Source: Pseudobdellovibrionaceae bacterium (lineage in GTDB: Bacteria; Bdellovibrionota; Bdellovibrionia; Bdellovibrionales; UBA1609). Taken from it: a stretch of 64,000 nucleotides of DNA. The notes beneath the pieces are model-generated. The model made no database searches. It was not told the origin of the DNA and was given only the letters and a program-made list of their open reading frames with translations. The first letter of the stretch is position 1; each line of letters begins with the position of its first letter. Below, piece after piece: positions 1-8,698 of this stretch. The stretch spans positions 1-64,000 of the forward strand of contig JABJQG010000058.1 in NCBI GenBank assembly GCA_018663505.1, written 5' to 3'. Position numbers and translations under genes: made by a program.

Positions 1-117
1 AAACAAATGGGCTCGGCAAGACTAGAAATGATTGCAGGGCCTAAAAAAGCTAAAAGAAAGTCATACAAGGACCGATACTGCCAATATCTAGACTGGGTGG
101 ATAAAAAGGCGAGCTAG
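1..117 (+). CDS. C-terminal end of an unidentified protein (partial)
   Basis: An open frame enters from the left edge and ends at a TAG at 115-117, giving 38 residues that finish in DWVDKKAS. The fragment is rich in Lys and Arg (GPKKAKRKSYKDRY), as in the tail of a nucleic-acid-binding protein or transposase. That resemblance is only compositional and no family is recognised. The rest of the gene lies outside the window. Confidence 0.45.
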   Translation, partial: KQMGSARLEMIAGPKKAKRKSYKDRYCQYLDWVDKKAS

Positions 118-240
118 TGTCATCGATGTTCCCGTATTACTCAACTAATTAGTGGAAAGCTATTTAGTGCGGGAATCTGCTTTATAGGGTTCCTGCCCTT
201 TACTATGCGATGCATTTGAATTTAAAAAATTTTTTGCAAA

Positions 241-266
241 CAACAGTTCGAATACCTTGACTGTTG
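241..266 (-). terminator. Candidate terminator after tRNA-Leu
   Basis: Read on the minus strand, a 7-bp stem (CAACAGT / ACTGTTG) begins within the tRNA CCA end and is followed by a short T-rich tract and an A/T run. It lies where a terminator for the tRNA transcript is expected. The stem is short, the loop is long (12 nt) and the U-tract is imperfect, so the call is tentative. Confidence 0.35.
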
Positions 267-351
267 GTGCGCCAGAAAGGACTTGAACCTTCACTCCCTT
301 ACGGGAACTGATCCCTCAAACCAGCCTGTCTACCAATTTCAGCACTGGCGC
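265..351 (-). tRNA. tRNA-Leu (anticodon GAG)
   Basis: The minus strand folds as a class II tRNA of 87 nt. The acceptor arms GCGCCAG and CTGGCGC pair over 7 bp, the discriminator is A, and CCA is genomically encoded. The D-arm carries AATTGGTAGAC. The anticodon stem CTGGT/ATCAG holds loop TTGAGGG, giving anticodon GAG, and a long variable arm (TTCCCGTAAGGGA) precedes the T-arm GGTTCAAGTCC. Long variable arm plus GAG identifies a leucine tRNA reading CUC/CUU. Confidence 0.95.
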
Positions 352-623
352 ACATATCATATTTTCAATTCTACCCTTTATGAGGAAGTATATTTATAAT
401 ACAAATTCACAAAAGATTCTAGTGTGAAATAAAGATCTTGCATCTCAACATCCCTACTTTTAAAAAACCAAGTAAACGGTACTTTTGTTCGTAATTTCAA
501 TAGCTTAAAGGTTAGTTACTGTAGTTTTGGCCTTTAGTTAAGCCTTCTCTACCATTGCTGCACTCATCAACACAATATAGCCACTACATTTACTCCTACA
601 AATAATTATTGTATAACTAGCTT

Positions 624-1550
624 ATGGAAAAAATTGCTGCCATAGATATTGGATCCAACGCTGTTCGCTTAACTACTGCAGACTTAATTTCTTCTGACAA
701 TATTCTCATAGATAAAAAAATACGCATCCCCATTAGATTAGGAAGCGAAGCTTTTAGTAAAAATCAAACTTACTCTAAAGAATTTATTAAATATGCTCAG
801 TTTGCATTTATAGAAATTAACAAAACTCTGAAACAACTAAATATATCTCGCTGCAGAACTGTAGCAACAAGTGCAATGCGAGATGCAAAAAATTCTAAAG
901 ATCTTAAGAAAGCTATACACGAGTCCTCAGGTATAAAAATTAATACAATTTCTGGTGATTTAGAGGCTCAATTAATTTTAAAAGCCATTCAAAATAGTGA
1001 TCTTTATGACAAAAAATATGACTATCTACTGTTTGATTTAGGTGGTGGTTCTTTAGAACTTTCCTTGTTGATCAAAGGAGAAGTCAAAAGCTATGAGAGC
1101 ATAAATTTAGGTACTGTGCGAATGATGGAATATCATAAAAATAATGATGATTATAACCAATGGATAGAAGCTAAGTTTAAAAAAATTAACAACTTTATTA
1201 AAAAACAACTTATCAATAGTAAAAAATTTAGTGTACTTGGGACAGGCGGAAATTTCCGCCGGCTCATAAAATTAAAACAATTAGTGTTAGATAAAAAGTC
1301 GAATTCTGTAACACCCATTGAAATTCAAGAGATTTTAGTTACCTTAGAACAAACTTCGTATTTAGAACGCATACAACAGTTTGAACTTCGCCCAGACCGT
1401 GCAGATGTGATAATACCCGCCATCCAGGTGATATCTGGGGTTTTAGAAAATCTTCCTGTAAATAAAATTTTTGCTCCAAATGCTGGGTTAGGCCAAGGGG
1501 TCATTTTAGATATGTCTGATGGTAAATCAAAACTAGATCAAATTTTCTAA
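624..1550 (+). CDS. Ppx/GppA-family phosphatase
   Basis: This cytoplasmic enzyme of the ASKHA fold should hydrolyse inorganic polyphosphate and/or convert pppGpp to ppGpp. The 308 residues show the family's phosphate-1 motif (DIGSNAVRL, residues 8-16), the catalytic segment SGDLEA (110-115; usually SGxEEA, so one acidic residue is shifted), the phosphate-2 motif FDLGGGSLEL (137-146) and GTVRM (163-167). The length matches only the two-lobed catalytic core; the C-terminal HD-like domain of E. coli Ppx and GppA is absent. No clear Shine-Dalgarno precedes the ATG. The 3' end overlaps the convergent phosphatase gene by 18 bp. Exopolyphosphatase and pppGpp phosphatase activities cannot be told apart here. 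Confidence 0.88.
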   Translation: MEKIAAIDIGSNAVRLTTADLISSDNILIDKKIRIPIRLGSEAFSKNQTYSKEFIKYAQFAFIEINKTLKQLNISRCRTVATSAMRDAKNSKDLKKAIHESSGIKINTISGDLEAQLILKAIQNSDLYDKKYDYLLFDLGGGSLELSLLIKGEVKSYESINLGTVRMMEYHKNNDDYNQWIEAKFKKINNFIKKQLINSKKFSVLGTGGNFRRLIKLKQLVLDKKSNSVTPIEIQEILVTLEQTSYLERIQQFELRPDRADVIIPAIQVISGVLENLPVNKIFAPNAGLGQGVILDMSDGKSKLDQIF

Positions 1551-2060
1551 AACCCTAACCTTATCCGATTGAGCTAAAGCAGTGAGCTGTTTTTGATTCA
1601 TAAGCCACTGTAGCTCTCCCGTACCATTTTCGTATTGAATCGAGGCTATACTTCCTTTTTTAAACCTAATTCTCATATTTGAACTTTTAGAAACTAAGGA
1701 ACTGCAAAGTTGCCCCACACCTGGATAATGCCCCACAAAACATATCACATCATTTTCTTTATGTGAGGATAATATACGTTTTAAATCTTCTGTTTCAATT
1801 CCAGGATTTAGACTCTCAATAATTTTTGAATCCGACCCTTTGTAGCTACCATGCAGAATCTCCATAGTCTGAACAGCGCGTGTATAATAACTGGAGTACA
1901 CACAATCAACCTTACTAACTAATCGACTTAATCCCTTCACTGATTCTGCAAATCGATGAATTCCACGTTTAGTAAGAGGCCTCAATCCCTCTGCTTTACC
2001 CTCTCTCTTCCAATCATCATACTCCTCAGGATGAGCGTGCCTGACTATAAGAATTTCCAT
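1533..2060 (-). CDS. sixA: SixA-type histidine phosphatase
   Basis: A single-domain histidine phosphatase of 175 residues. The catalytic RHA motif is at residues 7-9 with nucleophile His8. The conserved YSSYYTRAVQT segment (55-65) and the second catalytic His111 in VGHYPGVG follow. In E. coli SixA removes phosphate from phosphohistidine on the nitrogen-PTS protein NPr. The small size and RHA rather than RHG motif fit SixA better than phosphoglycerate mutase. It starts directly next to the stop of the upstream oxygenase gene, so it is probably the last gene of an hpd-oxygenase-sixA transcript, and it converges on the Ppx/GppA gene. Confidence 0.8.
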   Translation of the reverse strand: MEILIVRHAHPEEYDDWKREGKAEGLRPLTKRGIHRFAESVKGLSRLVSKVDCVYSSYYTRAVQTMEILHGSYKGSDSKIIESLNPGIETEDLKRILSSHKENDVICFVGHYPGVGQLCSSLVSKSSNMRIRFKKGSIASIQYENGTGELQWLMNQKQLTALAQSDKVRVLENLI

Positions 2061-2804
2061 CTAGAGTCCTCTCGCAATCCACATTAGGCCAATTTTGTAT
2101 TCAGCTCCAGCAACCTTAAAGTCAGAAGAACAGTGAATCATGCTTCTATCCCAAATTGCCATGCTTCTTTTTTTCCATAAAAAAGGAGTGTGCACTGTAA
2201 AGCCTTTCATTATAGATCTTTTCATGGGAGTGTCTTCCCAGTACTTTAAAAATTCGATATTTGGCATGTCCACTTCACCCTTATATTCGTACACTCGGTT
2301 TATTGGCGAAAGATCTTTTTGAGGCGTGACAAGTTGAATAGATTTAGGATGAAAGCCAGACGAAAGGTAATGCCTCTGGTGCATAATCACAGTATAAACT
2401 TGTTTGTCTTCAGGGTAAAACTCAAGGGGAATAATACCTTGTTTTAACAATACCCCTTCTTCACCGTAGCCAGCGTCTGTATGTAAGGAGTATGGGTGAT
2501 AATTTTTATGGAAGGTAAAATCAATTTCAAAAGTACCTGGTAGTTCATCTTTAAGCTTATCTTTTAAAAAAGCGATGACTTCTTTTTGTACTTGGCCCCG
2601 GGGCATACTCATAATGTCCGACTGCGAACTATAAGCCTCTCTATTTCGATAATGCAAAGTACCTTTATCTTCATAGGACGCCTTCATTTGTGCCCTTAGA
2701 AAATCAAACTCCTCCATAGAAAAAAAGCCATCTTTAACCTCACACCCTGTTTCAAAGGATCTGATATGATCAAGACGACTTTGCTCTGCTTCAACTGAAG
2801 TCAC
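2061..2804 (-). CDS. Putative 2-oxoglutarate/Fe(II) oxygenase
   Basis: A 247-residue protein whose motifs fit a jelly-roll 2OG-Fe(II) dioxygenase. HTD at residues 108-110 would supply the HxD iron ligands, and His224 in DRSMIHCSSDF the distal ligand. A basic residue near 237 in YKIGLMW could bind 2-oxoglutarate. There is no signal peptide. The gene begins 3 bp after the HPPD stop and abuts sixA, so it is co-transcribed with tyrosine catabolism. A role in aromatic amino-acid derivative metabolism is suggested only by that position; the substrate is unknown. Confidence 0.6.
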   Translation of the reverse strand: MTSVEAEQSRLDHIRSFETGCEVKDGFFSMEEFDFLRAQMKASYEDKGTLHYRNREAYSSQSDIMSMPRGQVQKEVIAFLKDKLKDELPGTFEIDFTFHKNYHPYSLHTDAGYGEEGVLLKQGIIPLEFYPEDKQVYTVIMHQRHYLSSGFHPKSIQLVTPQKDLSPINRVYEYKGEVDMPNIEFLKYWEDTPMKRSIMKGFTVHTPFLWKKRSMAIWDRSMIHCSSDFKVAGAEYKIGLMWIARGL

Positions 2805-2807
2805 TGC

Positions 2808-3854
2808 TTATAAAACTCCGCGTTTTTCCTGATCTTTTTCGATAGATCTAAAAAGAGCACCAAAGTTGCCTTCACCAAAAGAATTATGGTTTTTTCTTTG
2901 AATGATTTCAATAAAAATAGGTCCCACTAAATTTTTAGTAAAAATTTGTAGTAAATACCCATCGTCATCACCGTCTACCAAAACATTATGATTACGAATG
3001 CGAGTTCTATCTTCAGTTACATTAGGTACACGATCAAATACTTCGCCATAGTACTCATCATCAATATCAAGAGTTTCAATTGAGGAGCCTTTCATTTGAT
3101 CTAGAGAATCTAAAATATCATCTGTGATAAAAGCTAAATGCTGAATACCAGCGCCTTTATATTCTCTTAAGTATTCATTGATCTGAGATTTATCTTCTGT
3201 ACCTTCATTTATAGGAATACAAAAAGATTTACATGGCGACTGCAGTGCGTAGGATATCAATCCTGTTTTCGCACCTTTAATATCAAAGTAACGAACCTCG
3301 GTGAAGCCAAATACATTTTTATAAAAATCAGCCCATGTTTGCATTGTGCCGTTTTCCACATTATTTGTAAGGTGATCAATAGCTAAAAAGCCTTTCCCCT
3401 TCACTATTTCTGGATTTTCAATGGCATCAAATTCCATCTCTGAATATAAATCTTTATCTTTATAATCATCAATAAAATAAACTAAACTATCTCCGATACC
3501 GTAAATGGCAGGAATTAATTGATTTTTGTATCTATAGTCACCTTGGTCTGTGGCAGGCTTTGCCCCTCGTTTAACTGCTTCATCAAAAGCTTGTTGAGCA
3601 TTTTTTACACGAAATCCCATGGAACAAATACTTGGGCCGTGGTCCTTTGAGAACTTCTCACCAAAAGAATTCCCCTCTTTGTTAATTAGAAAATGAATGT
3701 CATTTTGGTTATAATAATTAATATTTTTAGATGTATGTTTTTTTGTTTTAGAAAAACCAAAATCCTTAAAGATTGTTTCTAACATTTGTGGGTTTGGTGT
3801 TGCGTACTCTACAAATTCAATGCCTTCTAGGCCACAATAATTATTGTTATCCAT
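2808..3854 (-). CDS. hpd: 4-hydroxyphenylpyruvate dioxygenase
   Basis: HPPD converts 4-hydroxyphenylpyruvate to homogentisate in tyrosine breakdown. The 348-residue protein has two VOC domains. Iron ligands are His161 (AIDHLTNNV), His239 (IQHLAF) and Glu316 (GPIFIEIIQR). The C-terminal gate helix is typical (GEGNFGALFRSIE, ending EKRGVL), with His323/Asn324 where glycines are usual. The ATG is preceded by GGGAG at 8 nt. Homogentisate dioxygenase and the later enzymes are not in this window. The neighbour downstream is a 2OG oxygenase; HPPD itself needs no 2-oxoglutarate because its substrate carries the 2-oxoacid. Confidence 0.96.
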   Translation of the reverse strand: MDNNNYCGLEGIEFVEYATPNPQMLETIFKDFGFSKTKKHTSKNINYYNQNDIHFLINKEGNSFGEKFSKDHGPSICSMGFRVKNAQQAFDEAVKRGAKPATDQGDYRYKNQLIPAIYGIGDSLVYFIDDYKDKDLYSEMEFDAIENPEIVKGKGFLAIDHLTNNVENGTMQTWADFYKNVFGFTEVRYFDIKGAKTGLISYALQSPCKSFCIPINEGTEDKSQINEYLREYKGAGIQHLAFITDDILDSLDQMKGSSIETLDIDDEYYGEVFDRVPNVTEDRTRIRNHNVLVDGDDDGYLLQIFTKNLVGPIFIEIIQRKNHNSFGEGNFGALFRSIEKDQEKRGVL

Positions 3855-3967
3855 TACAATTCTCCCTGTTGTTATTAGTACTTAGTCAATTTCTATGTCC
3901 GAATCCCAACAGAGTCAACTGCTCTCAGTAACATTAACAGCATGTCTATTTTATCTATACGATATTA

Positions 3968-5784
3968 TTAGTCTTTCTTGCCTGTAAGTTCATGTTTCTT
4001 ACGCACATGTGGATCCAGCCAACGCGAACGAATTCTAATATTACTAGGTGTTACCTCAATAAGCTCTCTTTCAGAAATCCACTCTAACGATTCCTCTAAA
4101 GTCATATCTTTAATGGGCGCTAACTTAACCGCATCATCAGTTCCAGAAGCTCGAACATTAGAAAGTTTTTTCTCTCTGGTTACATTAACTTCTAATGTAA
4201 TCCCCTTGTTCACTTCGCCTATGACCATACCGCCATAAACCTCAACACCAGGACGAATGATTAAACGACCACGAGATTCTAAATTATTCAGAGAATACCC
4301 TGTGGCTTTACCTTTTCTATCAGAAAGCATTGCACCTGTAATTCGTGTAGGAATACTACCCTTAAACTCTTCATATCCTGCAAAATGTGAATTCAATAAG
4401 CCGGTACCTTTAGTATCTGTTAAAAACTCAGAACGGTATCCAATAAGACCTCGGGCAGGAATCAGGAATTCAACTCGAGTTCTACCAGATCCCTTATTGT
4501 CCATATTCATAAGAATACCTTTGCGCTCTCCTAATTTTTTAGTGACGGCACCAACGTAATTTTCGTCCACATCCACCACAACATCTTCCATAGGCTCTGT
4601 GAGATTACCTTTTTCGTCTTTTTTATAAATAACTTCAGGTTTTGAAATTAAAAACTCAAAACCTTCTCTACGCATTTGTTCAGCCAAAACAGCTAATTGA
4701 AGTTCACCACGGCCCATAACTTTCCAAGTATCAGGAGAATCAGTGTCCTCAACCCTTATGGAAACATTATAAAGCAGCTCTTTCTCTAAACGTTCTTTGA
4801 TCTTTCTACTAGTTACATTTTTTCCATCTAATCCGGCAAAAGGACCGTCATTGACCATAACCATTACACCCACAGAAGGCTCTTCAACCTCAATTCGAGG
4901 GAGAACCTCTCCGTTTTCAAGAGGAGTAAAACAGTCACCAATTGTCACGTCTTTCATTCCTGCTACCACACCAATATCACCAGCAGCTAACTCTTCAACA
5001 GCTACTTGGCTGGAGATATCAAAGGAATAAAGAGCTGTAACTCGCATTTTCTCAGGTTTTTCTAAGTGATGTAGCAGAACCTCATCACCAACTTTTAGCT
5101 TACCAGATCTTACACGACCAATTCCAAGACGACCCACAAAGCTATTGTAATCAATATTGGAAACTAACATCTGTAAATCAGACTCAATATTAGCTTCTGG
5201 AGCTGGCATTTTATTTTTAATCCAGTCAAAAAGAATTTTCATATTATCAGTTAAATTATCAGGGTCTTCTGTGGCAATCCCATCTTTAGCAATAGCATAT
5301 ATCACATCAAAGTCTGCCTGCTCTTCTGTAGCATCTAAATCAATAAATAGGTCAAAGACTTCATCTAGCACTTCATTGATTCGTGAATCTGAACGATCAA
5401 TTTTATTTATGCAAACAATGAGCTTTAAGTTTTTTTCTAATGCTCGTTTTAATACAAAACGTGTTTGTGGCAGTGGACCTTCACTAGCGTCTACCAATAA
5501 AATAGCGCCATCCACCATATCTAAAATACGCTCAACTTCTCCACCAAAATCACTATGGCCAGGGGTATCCACAATATTCACTTTTACGTCTTCATAGGTA
5601 TAAGAACAGTTTTTTGCCGCAATTGTAATTCCACGCTCTTTTTCTAACTCCATAGAATCCATCAGGCGATCTTCCATCTGTTTGTGCTCCTGAAAGGCAC
5701 CACTTTGTTGCAGCAAATGGTCAACTAATGTGGTTTTTCCATGATCCACGTGAGCAATAATAGCGATATTACGAATTTTTTCAT
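3968..5784 (-). CDS. typA: Ribosome-associated GTPase TypA/BipA, apparent 5' frameshift
   Basis: TypA/BipA is a translational GTPase that binds the ribosome and acts in 50S assembly and stress adaptation. The frame shows the P-loop AHVDHGKT, switch motif RGITI, DTPGHSDF, NKID, then the EF-G-like domains and the BipA C-terminal domain, ending at TAA 3968-3970. No ATG, GTG or TTG lies in frame upstream of the P-loop; the first in-frame candidate, GTG at 5749, would cut off the first beta strand and part of the P-loop. An ATG at 5784 with AGGG upstream gives a normal start (M-K-K-...-I-R-N-I-A-I-I-A-H-V-D-H-G) if the A6 run at 5776-5781 were A7. The gene is therefore a sequencing error, a real mutation or a slippage-dependent gene. 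Confidence 0.85.
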
Positions 5785-6253
5785 TTTTGGGCCCTATATA
5801 GGTTATTAGAAATTAAGTATTCCAACTTTTTAATGTCTTAAGGCCTAAATGTCCATCATCAAGTGCAAATTGTTAAAATTATTCATATTAATTGTAATTT
5901 TGAAACCAAAAACACGTTCTCAAACTGCAATTTTCTTATGTTCGATGCTCAGATTTTTCTGAATTTTAATACCTTGCAAAACCACAATAGCTAAACCGAT
6001 CAATTCTACTAACACATTCTCTCGAGAATTAGCTTAAGAACCTCAAACTTTCCAAATAACCTTGTATTATTAACTACTTAAGAGCCTGGCCAAACTCTTG
6101 CAATATAATTTGAGGAACAGCGATTAAGAGGTCTAGCTAATAATTAAAGTCACTCCTCGTGATTAATTAGCTCTACACACTAAATACCTGTTCATAACTT
6201 AATCGACTGTTAACAAATTGAAGCAACAGTTGATATCTAATAAGGAAATCAGC
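5785..6253. other. AT-rich intergenic region between divergent typA and hydrolase genes
   Basis: About 470 bp of AT-rich sequence with no convincing ORF, tRNA or strong hairpin. It must carry the promoters of typA (leftward) and of the secreted hydrolase (rightward), but no consensus pair of boxes stands out. A strong Shine-Dalgarno, TAAGGA at 6241-6246, belongs to the hydrolase. Confidence 0.5.
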
Positions 6254-7495
6254 ATGATTAAAAATCTCAGTATCATTTCAAAAGTACTATTAGTTACTTC
6301 TACTCTTTTAGTCTTCATTCTCTCAACCTCATGTAGTAAAGATAAAACAAATTCCCATGTAAGAGTTGAAAGCTGTACTGAATCAAAAATAAAAAAAGTG
6401 ACCTCTCAACTCAGTAGTGAGAATAAAAAAACATTTTCTTATACCTACAAACAAGTGTGCAATAATGCAAAAACTACAATAATTTATATACCTGGAGGCC
6501 CTGGTCAAGGATCTATAGATTCCTCTCAAATTAAATCTCTAAATGTAGCAAATGTTATTTATACTGACCCTCGTGGTGTTGGCAGAAACTTTAACTATTG
6601 GAAGTCCGATGTAGATGGAACTTATCTTACAACAAAAAACTTAGCTCTTGATATCATCAATGTGATTAAGAAAGAAAACTTATCAAACTACATTATCTAT
6701 GGTCATTCCTACGGAACCGTTCTGGCAACTGTACTTACCCACCTCATAGAAGCCAGAAAGGACCTCAATGATCCCCAGTCAATTGTGTTAGAGGGTACTT
6801 TAGGCAAAGCTTTGGTAGTCTCTGAGCAGAGAGATGCAGGCAACCGGTTAATTAAACACTTTGAAAGCACTAACGAGTTTTGTTTACATTGTAAATTGCA
6901 ACCCTATATCAGTAAATATAGTTCATCTGAAGTTGGCCATTTAGGCCAGACCCTTTTATCCGCTGGTGTAGACGCTGAAAATATATTTAAACACTTAGAA
7001 GAAAGTAACAAAATTAAAACTACCTTAAAGAAGAATTTAGAGTCAATTTTAGCTAAGGGAGGCTTAGATCTATATAACAAAGTCGCATGTAACGAACTTG
7101 ATCCTACTGGTTTCATATTAGATCATTATGAGGACAGAAAATATATTCAAGTCTCAGGTGGATCTTGCGAAAATATTGACATGAAGGACCCGTTCAACAG
7201 TAGGGATTTTCAAGTCCGGGCACCCATCTTTTATATTACAGGCACCCATGATATAAGTACACCTGCTAAGCAAGCCTTGCATCATTATCAGCAACAACCT
7301 TTCTCTCAGAAAACTTTTATATGTGTGCAAGGTGGAGGACACGAAGCTATGAGTTATAATATTCAAGGTTGCAGCAGAAATATTTTGAATAGTATTGTCC
7401 AAGACGATCATAAATCGCTAAAAAAATCACTCACCAATTGTAGATTAAAAACTGAAATTATTTCTCCTCAAGAGTGCATTAAATCTGCACCTTAA
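6254..7495 (+). CDS. Alpha/beta-hydrolase lipoprotein (TAP/proline iminopeptidase-like)
   Basis: A 413-residue protein starting at the ATG at 6254, chosen because TAAGGA lies 7 nt upstream and the protein then begins with a lipoprotein signal (hydrophobic core, lipobox STSC, Cys27). The oxyanion-hole HGGP-like motif reads PGGPGQG. The nucleophile elbow is GHSYG (Ser about 152), with an acid in TGTHDIS and the catalytic His in GGGHEAM. This order matches the tripeptidyl/prolyl aminopeptidase branch of alpha/beta hydrolases, often exported peptidases. Seven or more Cys in the mature part suggest disulfides and a periplasmic location. Substrate is unknown. It converges with the Fe-ADH gene. Confidence 0.75.
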   Translation: MIKNLSIISKVLLVTSTLLVFILSTSCSKDKTNSHVRVESCTESKIKKVTSQLSSENKKTFSYTYKQVCNNAKTTIIYIPGGPGQGSIDSSQIKSLNVANVIYTDPRGVGRNFNYWKSDVDGTYLTTKNLALDIINVIKKENLSNYIIYGHSYGTVLATVLTHLIEARKDLNDPQSIVLEGTLGKALVVSEQRDAGNRLIKHFESTNEFCLHCKLQPYISKYSSSEVGHLGQTLLSAGVDAENIFKHLEESNKIKTTLKKNLESILAKGGLDLYNKVACNELDPTGFILDHYEDRKYIQVSGGSCENIDMKDPFNSRDFQVRAPIFYITGTHDISTPAKQALHHYQQQPFSQKTFICVQGGGHEAMSYNIQGCSRNILNSIVQDDHKSLKKSLTNCRLKTEIISPQECIKSAP

Positions 7496-7531
7496 TCACA
7501 TAATCTTCATCAGTTGAAAATAGAAATTGAG

Positions 7532-8683
7532 TTACATTACTGAATTAAAAACCTGAACAAAATCGCCTTTATTTACTGGGATCATATTGGTTTGGTGACA
7601 TCCATCAAGTACAGCCTTATCTGATAGAACTTCAATGTTCTCTTTACTTACGCCATGGTTGGATAATCCAATTTTAATGCCTAGGGACTCCGTCCAATTA
7701 CGAATAGATTGTGATAGCTTGCCTTTGTCTAAAACATTGGACTCAAATAAAGAACTCACTTTTAGTAACCTGATTTTTTGATCTGTAGTTAAGGTGGAGT
7801 TTTCTAAAAACTCCACACATCCTGGCAAACATACAGCATTTGCTAAACCATGATGCAAACCACATTCTGATGACAGAGGATGGGCCATGGAGTGCACCAT
7901 ACCCAAACCTTTTTGAAAAGCTGTGGCACCCATACTTGCGGCCAACAACATTTTCCCTCTGGCCTCCAAATTTTTACCATCTTCTACAACTAGAGAAAGA
8001 TTCTTTAATACCAGATCCATAGCCTCAAGCGCTATGCCATCAGCCATGGGATGAAACCCTGGGGCAAAATAAGCTTCAATAGCATGTGTAAATGCATCCA
8101 CACCTGTGGCAGCTGTCATATGAGCAGGTAGATTCACTGTTAATGATGGCTCTAAAATAGCAAGTGTTGGCAACAATGTGGGATGAAAAATTACAGTTTT
8201 TAGCCCTGTATCTTTAACGATAATGACTCCCGCTCGTCCCACTTCACTGCCCGTTCCAGCTGTGGTTGGAACAGCAAATATGGGAGCTAATGGGTTTACT
8301 ATATATTTATCTCCACCTTTAGCATCATCAAATTTTGACAAGGGTCCTTCATGGGTCGCGGCTATTAATATAACTTTTGCTACATCCATTGGAGCGCCGC
8401 CACCAAGGGCTATGACGCAATCACATCTTTCTTGAGAGTATAACTTTGCACCTAATATCACATCTTCTTCTATAGGATTTGGGTGTACATCACTAAAAAC
8501 TGTAGCCACAAGCTGATGCTGTTCACATTCTTTTTTTAGGAAATCACCCATTCCAAGTTTAAGCAGAGTTTCATCTGTAACTATTAGTGGGCGATGCAAC
8601 CCCATCTTTTTAATTCTTCTCAAACCTTCAGAAAGTGATCCTTCACCAAATAAAATCGTTGTGGGAAAGTTATACTGAACCAT
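7532..8683 (-). CDS. Iron-containing alcohol dehydrogenase
   Basis: A group III (Fe-dependent) NAD(P) alcohol dehydrogenase of 383 residues. The nucleotide-binding GGGAPMDVAK (94-103) and PTTAGTGSEV (139-148) are intact, as are the metal ligands Asp196, His200, His264 and His278 (the last in GLHHGLANA). It is the last gene of a minus-strand operon behind a glutamine synthetase-like ligase and an aldehyde dehydrogenase, 15 bp after the ligase stop. The context suggests oxidation or reduction of a small alcohol or amino-alcohol derivative. The family is promiscuous, so the substrate cannot be read from sequence. Confidence 0.9.
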   Translation of the reverse strand: MVQYNFPTTILFGEGSLSEGLRRIKKMGLHRPLIVTDETLLKLGMGDFLKKECEQHQLVATVFSDVHPNPIEEDVILGAKLYSQERCDCVIALGGGAPMDVAKVILIAATHEGPLSKFDDAKGGDKYIVNPLAPIFAVPTTAGTGSEVGRAGVIIVKDTGLKTVIFHPTLLPTLAILEPSLTVNLPAHMTAATGVDAFTHAIEAYFAPGFHPMADGIALEAMDLVLKNLSLVVEDGKNLEARGKMLLAASMGATAFQKGLGMVHSMAHPLSSECGLHHGLANAVCLPGCVEFLENSTLTTDQKIRLLKVSSLFESNVLDKGKLSQSIRNWTESLGIKIGLSNHGVSKENIEVLSDKAVLDGCHQTNMIPVNKGDFVQVFNSVM

Positions 8684-8698
8684 AATTACTCCTATATA

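Noticed and set aside
1-264. Insertion-sequence end at the left edge
   Set aside because: The basic C-terminal fragment is compatible with a transposase, but no terminal inverted repeat or target duplication can be shown with the rest outside the window.
5785-6253. A hidden small RNA or ORF in the longest plain intergenic region
   Set aside because: No stable hairpin with U-tract and no frame with start signal was found.
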